From contig JASHWA010000022.1 in assembly GCA_030044325.1 (NCBI GenBank), positions 1 to 8,606 on the forward strand: 8,606 nt of DNA. Reading direction: 5' to 3'. This document shows positions 6,303 to 8,606 of this stretch, piece after piece (position 1 is the stretch's first letter; every line of letters starts with the position of its first letter). The stretch comes from Bryobacteraceae bacterium (GTDB lineage: Bacteria > Acidobacteriota > Terriglobia > Bryobacterales > Bryobacteraceae). The notes beneath the pieces were generated by a model. That model did no database searches and had not been told where the DNA came from. It was given only the letters and a program-made list of their open reading frames with translations. The translations under genes and the position numbers were made by a program.

Positions 6303-7792
6303 TTCCGAACCGGCTGGAGGGCTTTGCAAAGTTCCAGGAACCTGGGAAAAACGGTGGAATCGAGCAGCGCGTCCGGGCTGGAGTCGGAGGGTAGCGGCCA
6401 GCGCGCGATCAGTTTTTTCGCCTGTGCTCTTTCTCCCGCGCGCAGGAGGGCGCCGGCGTAAAGCGTGCGGACCAGGCCGTCCGCGGAGGGTGCGCTGCGA
6501 TCGTAGGCCGCTTTGAGCGTGTCGAGATCGCTGGAGGGAGTTGCGTTCCACGCGGCGGCCTGGCGTTCGGCGAGCGGACGCGGAGCCTCGGCCAGAGCTT
6601 TCAAGGCGAGATCGCGGCGGCCGGTGGAAAAATCCCAGCTTGCCTCGCGCCAGGCGAGCAGCGGGTCGTGCGCGGCGCGGCGGAATTCGAGATAGCGGGC
6701 GAAGATCGCGTCTCCACCTTTGAGATCGCCCGCCAGCCAGCGCGCGTAGGCGGCCTTCATCAGGTCCACGCCGCCAAAGAACGCGGGATTCGAGTCGTGC
6801 GCCTGAAGAAAATATTTCTCGGCGTCGGCGAAACGCCCGTTCATGAAGTACATTTCACCCAATGAGTCCAGCGAATTGGTCTTTTGGCCCTGACTTTTCC
6901 CGTAATCTTCAAATGTGTGTCGCGCGGAATCGACGTCGCCGGCGTAGGCCTGGGCGTAACCGAGCGCGAGCATTACCGAAGCATTGTCGGGCTCCTGCGC
7001 GAGAATTTGGCGGTAAAGATCGGCCGCGGCGGAAAAATTCCGGACTTGCGTTTCGGCTTCGGCCAGCCTGACGGTGAGCGCGGTGTCGGCAGGATCCAGG
7101 CGCTGAAGTTCGGCCAGCGCTTTTTCGCGCGCGGGTTCGTCCTTGCGCAGTGTAGCGGATAAGACTTCCAGGCGCGCGCGATCGATAGGCGAGCGCAGAG
7201 TGGTGCGCGCCAGGCCGCGCGATGCAATGTCGATGGCCTCGGCCGCGGTTCCTTTTTGCGCGGTCGATTCAGTCCATGCGATCCACGCCGCGCCGAAATC
7301 GGGATCGAGCTTGACCGCGCGCCCATGGTCGCCTTGCGCCCACGCGGCGACGGCATCGGCGTTGGAGGTCGAAAAAGGCTGCGCCGCGGGATCGATCTGG
7401 TGCGCGAACTGATTCATCGCTTCGAGCACGCCTCCGGTAAGCGTGTCTTGGGCCACCATTTTATGGCGCGAAGCGTCTTCCACTTCGATCTCGAAGCGCA
7501 CGGCGCCGTGCAGGCGTGTGATGTAGCCGTGCACCAATCGCGTGGCGGAGGCGAGATAAGCTTCGCTGACATCTCCCGCGCGAAGGGGAACCAGATGGCG
7601 TGAGCCGACGATCTGTTCGGCGAGAATGTTTGGCGCGGCGGTGGAGAGCCAGTCCAGGCCCGGGTCCGCCGTCAGGTTTTCAAATGGCAGGATGGCCAGT
7701 CGCGTCACCGCAGGTTGAGGAGCGCGCGCGCACGACGCGGCGAAAACGGTTATGAGCAGAACGGCGCGCGCCCCGACGGCAAAATTCTTCAG
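6299..7792 (-). CDS. TolB-like/TPR lipoprotein, probable CTG start
   Basis: From CTG 7792 the product is 497 residues. Residues 1-21 form a lipoprotein signal: MKNFAVGARAVLLITVFAASC, with Cys21 as the lipid anchor. The first standard start codon, GTG at 7708, would begin at 'VTRLAILPFENL', directly inside a domain and without export signal. No ATG, GTG or TTG lies between an in-frame stop at 7837-7835 and 7708. CTG overlaps the previous gene's stop as CTGA, and a GGAG lies 11 bases upstream. Residues about 29-132 ('LAILPFENLTADPGLDWL', then 'VHGYITRLHGAVRFEIEVED') resemble the TolB-like/FlgO-like N-terminal domain found with TPRs and kinases in acidobacteria. The rest is helical with TPR-like repeats, clearest at about 250-335 (e.g. 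'AADLYRQILAQEPDNASVM' and 'GEMYFMNGRFADAEKYFLQA'). TPRs bind proteins, so an envelope scaffold is likely, but the partner is unknown. It is the second gene of the TPR operon. Confidence 0.82.
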   Translation of the reverse strand: MKNFAVGARAVLLITVFAASCARAPQPAVTRLAILPFENLTADPGLDWLSTAAPNILAEQIVGSRHLVPLRAGDVSEAYLASATRLVHGYITRLHGAVRFEIEVEDASRHKMVAQDTLTGGVLEAMNQFAHQIDPAAQPFSTSNADAVAAWAQGDHGRAVKLDPDFGAAWIAWTESTAQKGTAAEAIDIASRGLARTTLRSPIDRARLEVLSATLRKDEPAREKALAELQRLDPADTALTVRLAEAETQVRNFSAAADLYRQILAQEPDNASVMLALGYAQAYAGDVDSARHTFEDYGKSQGQKTNSLDSLGEMYFMNGRFADAEKYFLQAHDSNPAFFGGVDLMKAAYARWLAGDLKGGDAIFARYLEFRRAAHDPLLAWREASWDFSTGRRDLALKALAEAPRPLAERQAAAWNATPSSDLDTLKAAYDRSAPSADGLVRTLYAGALLRAGERAQAKKLIARWPLPSDSSPDALLDSTVFPRFLELCKALQPVRN

Positions 7793-8550
7793 AGGACTTT
7801 CTGCTCCGTCGCCATCAGTTGTTTGAACTCGCCGTTAGATTGCAGTCCGGCGAATTCGGGATCGGTGAAGTATTTCTGACGCTCCTTGAAGCCTTCTTCC
7901 AGCGATTTGCGGATGTATTGAAGCGCCAGATCGGTCATGCCGGCCTTGGCATAGGTCTTCGCCATGTAGTAATGAAACTTGGCGCGCTCCTCGACGGTGC
8001 GCTCCTGCAGCAGCACGCCGTAGCTGCTGTGACGCTCGAAAACATCGGGGTCGATTTGCAGCGCCTTCTGGTACATCGCGAAGGCTTCCTTGTAATCCTT
8101 GCGCGCGAAGTACGCCGTGCCCAGGTTGCTGAGGATCGAAGCGGCCTCCGGCGTCAGGCGCAGCGCCTTGCGATACTGGCCGATCGCGCGGCGATAGGAT
8201 TTGTGCGCGTAATACACCGTGCCGAGGTTGTTGATCGCTTCAGCGTACTTGGGATCCAGCTTGATGGCGCGCTCATACCATTTCTTGGCTACGTCGAGCT
8301 CCAGAAGCTGGTGATAAGCGATGCCGATCTTGTTGGCGATCACCGGCGAATTCTTGGGACCTTCCCCGTAGGCGTCGATCGCGTCGCGATACATTTTGCG
8401 GGCGACGAAGATATCGCCCCGCATCTCCGGGCTCAGCGGCTTGGCCGGATCGGACGGCGCGGTTCGCGTGGACGGGCGAAGTCCGTTGGCCGTTTGCGCG
8501 GTCGGCGTTTGAAAAGCGAATACCGTTACGAAGAGAAGACTGCAAACCAT
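7789..8550 (-). CDS. Exported TPR-repeat protein
   Basis: The 253-residue protein starts at ATG 8550 with an AAGGAGG five bases upstream. The hydrophobic start 'MVCSLLFVTVFAFQ' looks like a signal peptide, with cleavage perhaps near TAQT-ANG (20-21), but it has no Lys/Arg before the hydrophobic core. No in-frame upstream start would add one. A Pro/Thr/Ser-rich linker follows (21-40). TPR units run at about 35-68, 69-102, 103-136 and 137-170, with strong consensus such as 'INNLGTVYYAHKSYRRAIGQ' and 'SNLGTAYFARKDYKEAFAMY'. A further helical pair lies at about 187-220. The tail 'YFTDPEFAGLQSNGEFKQLM' (227-246) is the short motif often ending acidobacterial TPR proteins. A role as a protein-protein scaffold in the periplasm or envelope is likely, with partners unknown. 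Its stop overlaps the CTG start of the lipoprotein gene, so the two are probably translated together. Confidence 0.92.
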   Translation of the reverse strand: MVCSLLFVTVFAFQTPTAQTANGLRPSTRTAPSDPAKPLSPEMRGDIFVARKMYRDAIDAYGEGPKNSPVIANKIGIAYHQLLELDVAKKWYERAIKLDPKYAEAINNLGTVYYAHKSYRRAIGQYRKALRLTPEAASILSNLGTAYFARKDYKEAFAMYQKALQIDPDVFERHSSYGVLLQERTVEERAKFHYYMAKTYAKAGMTDLALQYIRKSLEEGFKERQKYFTDPEFAGLQSNGEFKQLMATEQKVL

Positions 8551-8555
8551 CGCGG

Positions 8556-8562
8556 CCTCCTT
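8556..8562 (-). promoter_or_regulatory. Strong Shine-Dalgarno site AAGGAGG
   Basis: On the minus strand AAGGAGG ends five bases before the ATG at 8550-8548, a near-perfect match to the anti-Shine-Dalgarno sequence. It fixes the start of the exported TPR gene and is the strongest ribosome site in the window. Confidence 0.9.
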
Positions 8563-8569
8563 GTTACAT

Positions 8570-8578
8570 ACTGTATCA
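8570..8578 (-). promoter_or_regulatory. Extended -10-like element TGATACAGT before the TPR operon
   Basis: On the minus strand TGATACAGT fits TGnTAnnnT. A transcript start about 7 bases downstream would fall near 8563, just ahead of the AAGGAGG site, giving a very short leader of about 13 bases. The box lies inside a small inverted repeat (ATAC-T-GTAT, 8568-8576) that could be an operator, though it is short. The best -35 candidate, TTCCAT, is poor. The motif differs by one base from the one at 968-976. Confidence 0.45.
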
Positions 8579-8606
8579 CTCGGAAGGCGGAATGGAAATG
8601 ATTAGG

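Noticed and set aside
1..8606. Mobile element, CRISPR array, tRNA or rRNA, defence or biosynthetic gene cluster
   Set aside because: No transposase or integrase motifs, regularly spaced repeats, tRNA-like folds or known defence genes were seen on either strand.

Overview
The window is GC-rich, with long antisense shadow frames. Its seven protein genes fill it almost completely. No RNA gene, transposase, integrase, CRISPR array or long repeat was found. The gene styles suggest a soil-type acidobacterium (Solibacter/Bryobacter-like): a secreted TIM-barrel-like protein with an 'FGEVQWWYF' core, a TolB-like/TPR lipoprotein, a TPR 'end-of-group' protein, and an SSS symporter next to an M24 peptidase. 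This placement is inferred from remembered family resemblances, not from a search.

Left part, plus strand (1-6302). A 5'-truncated TIM-barrel-like protein ends at 970. Eleven bases later begins a run of four tightly packed genes: a Wzt-type ABC ATPase with a carbohydrate-binding-like C-terminal domain (982-2178), a sodium:solute symporter (2175-3584), an M24 metallopeptidase (3581-4750) and an exported GH31-like protein (4719-6302). The first two junctions are 4-base ATGA stop/start overlaps and the third overlaps by about 32 bases, so co-transcription and translational coupling are likely. The ATPase has no Wzm permease beside it. Peptide cleavage (M24) and solute uptake (SSS) could work together, but the joint role of the four genes is not evident. 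The last gene keeps the N- and C-terminal parts of a GH31 glucosidase but lacks almost all of the catalytic barrel, including the nucleophile motif.

Right part, minus strand (8578-6299). Two TPR genes form an operon read towards the plus-strand cluster. The first is a small exported TPR protein with a strong AAGGAGG ribosome site. The second is a TolB-like/TPR lipoprotein whose signal peptide only appears if translation starts at a CTG that overlaps the preceding stop codon as CTGA. The two clusters converge and share a TTAA in which both stop codons lie, with no intrinsic terminator visible between them.

Both clusters are preceded by an extended -10-like element, TGATACACT or TGATACAGT. The one before the ABC gene lies so close to its TTG start that the transcript may be leaderless.

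I did not find a clear new biological system. The best candidates for a second look are the GH31-like protein without a catalytic barrel, the CTG-started lipoprotein and the orphan Wzt in a symporter/peptidase operon.
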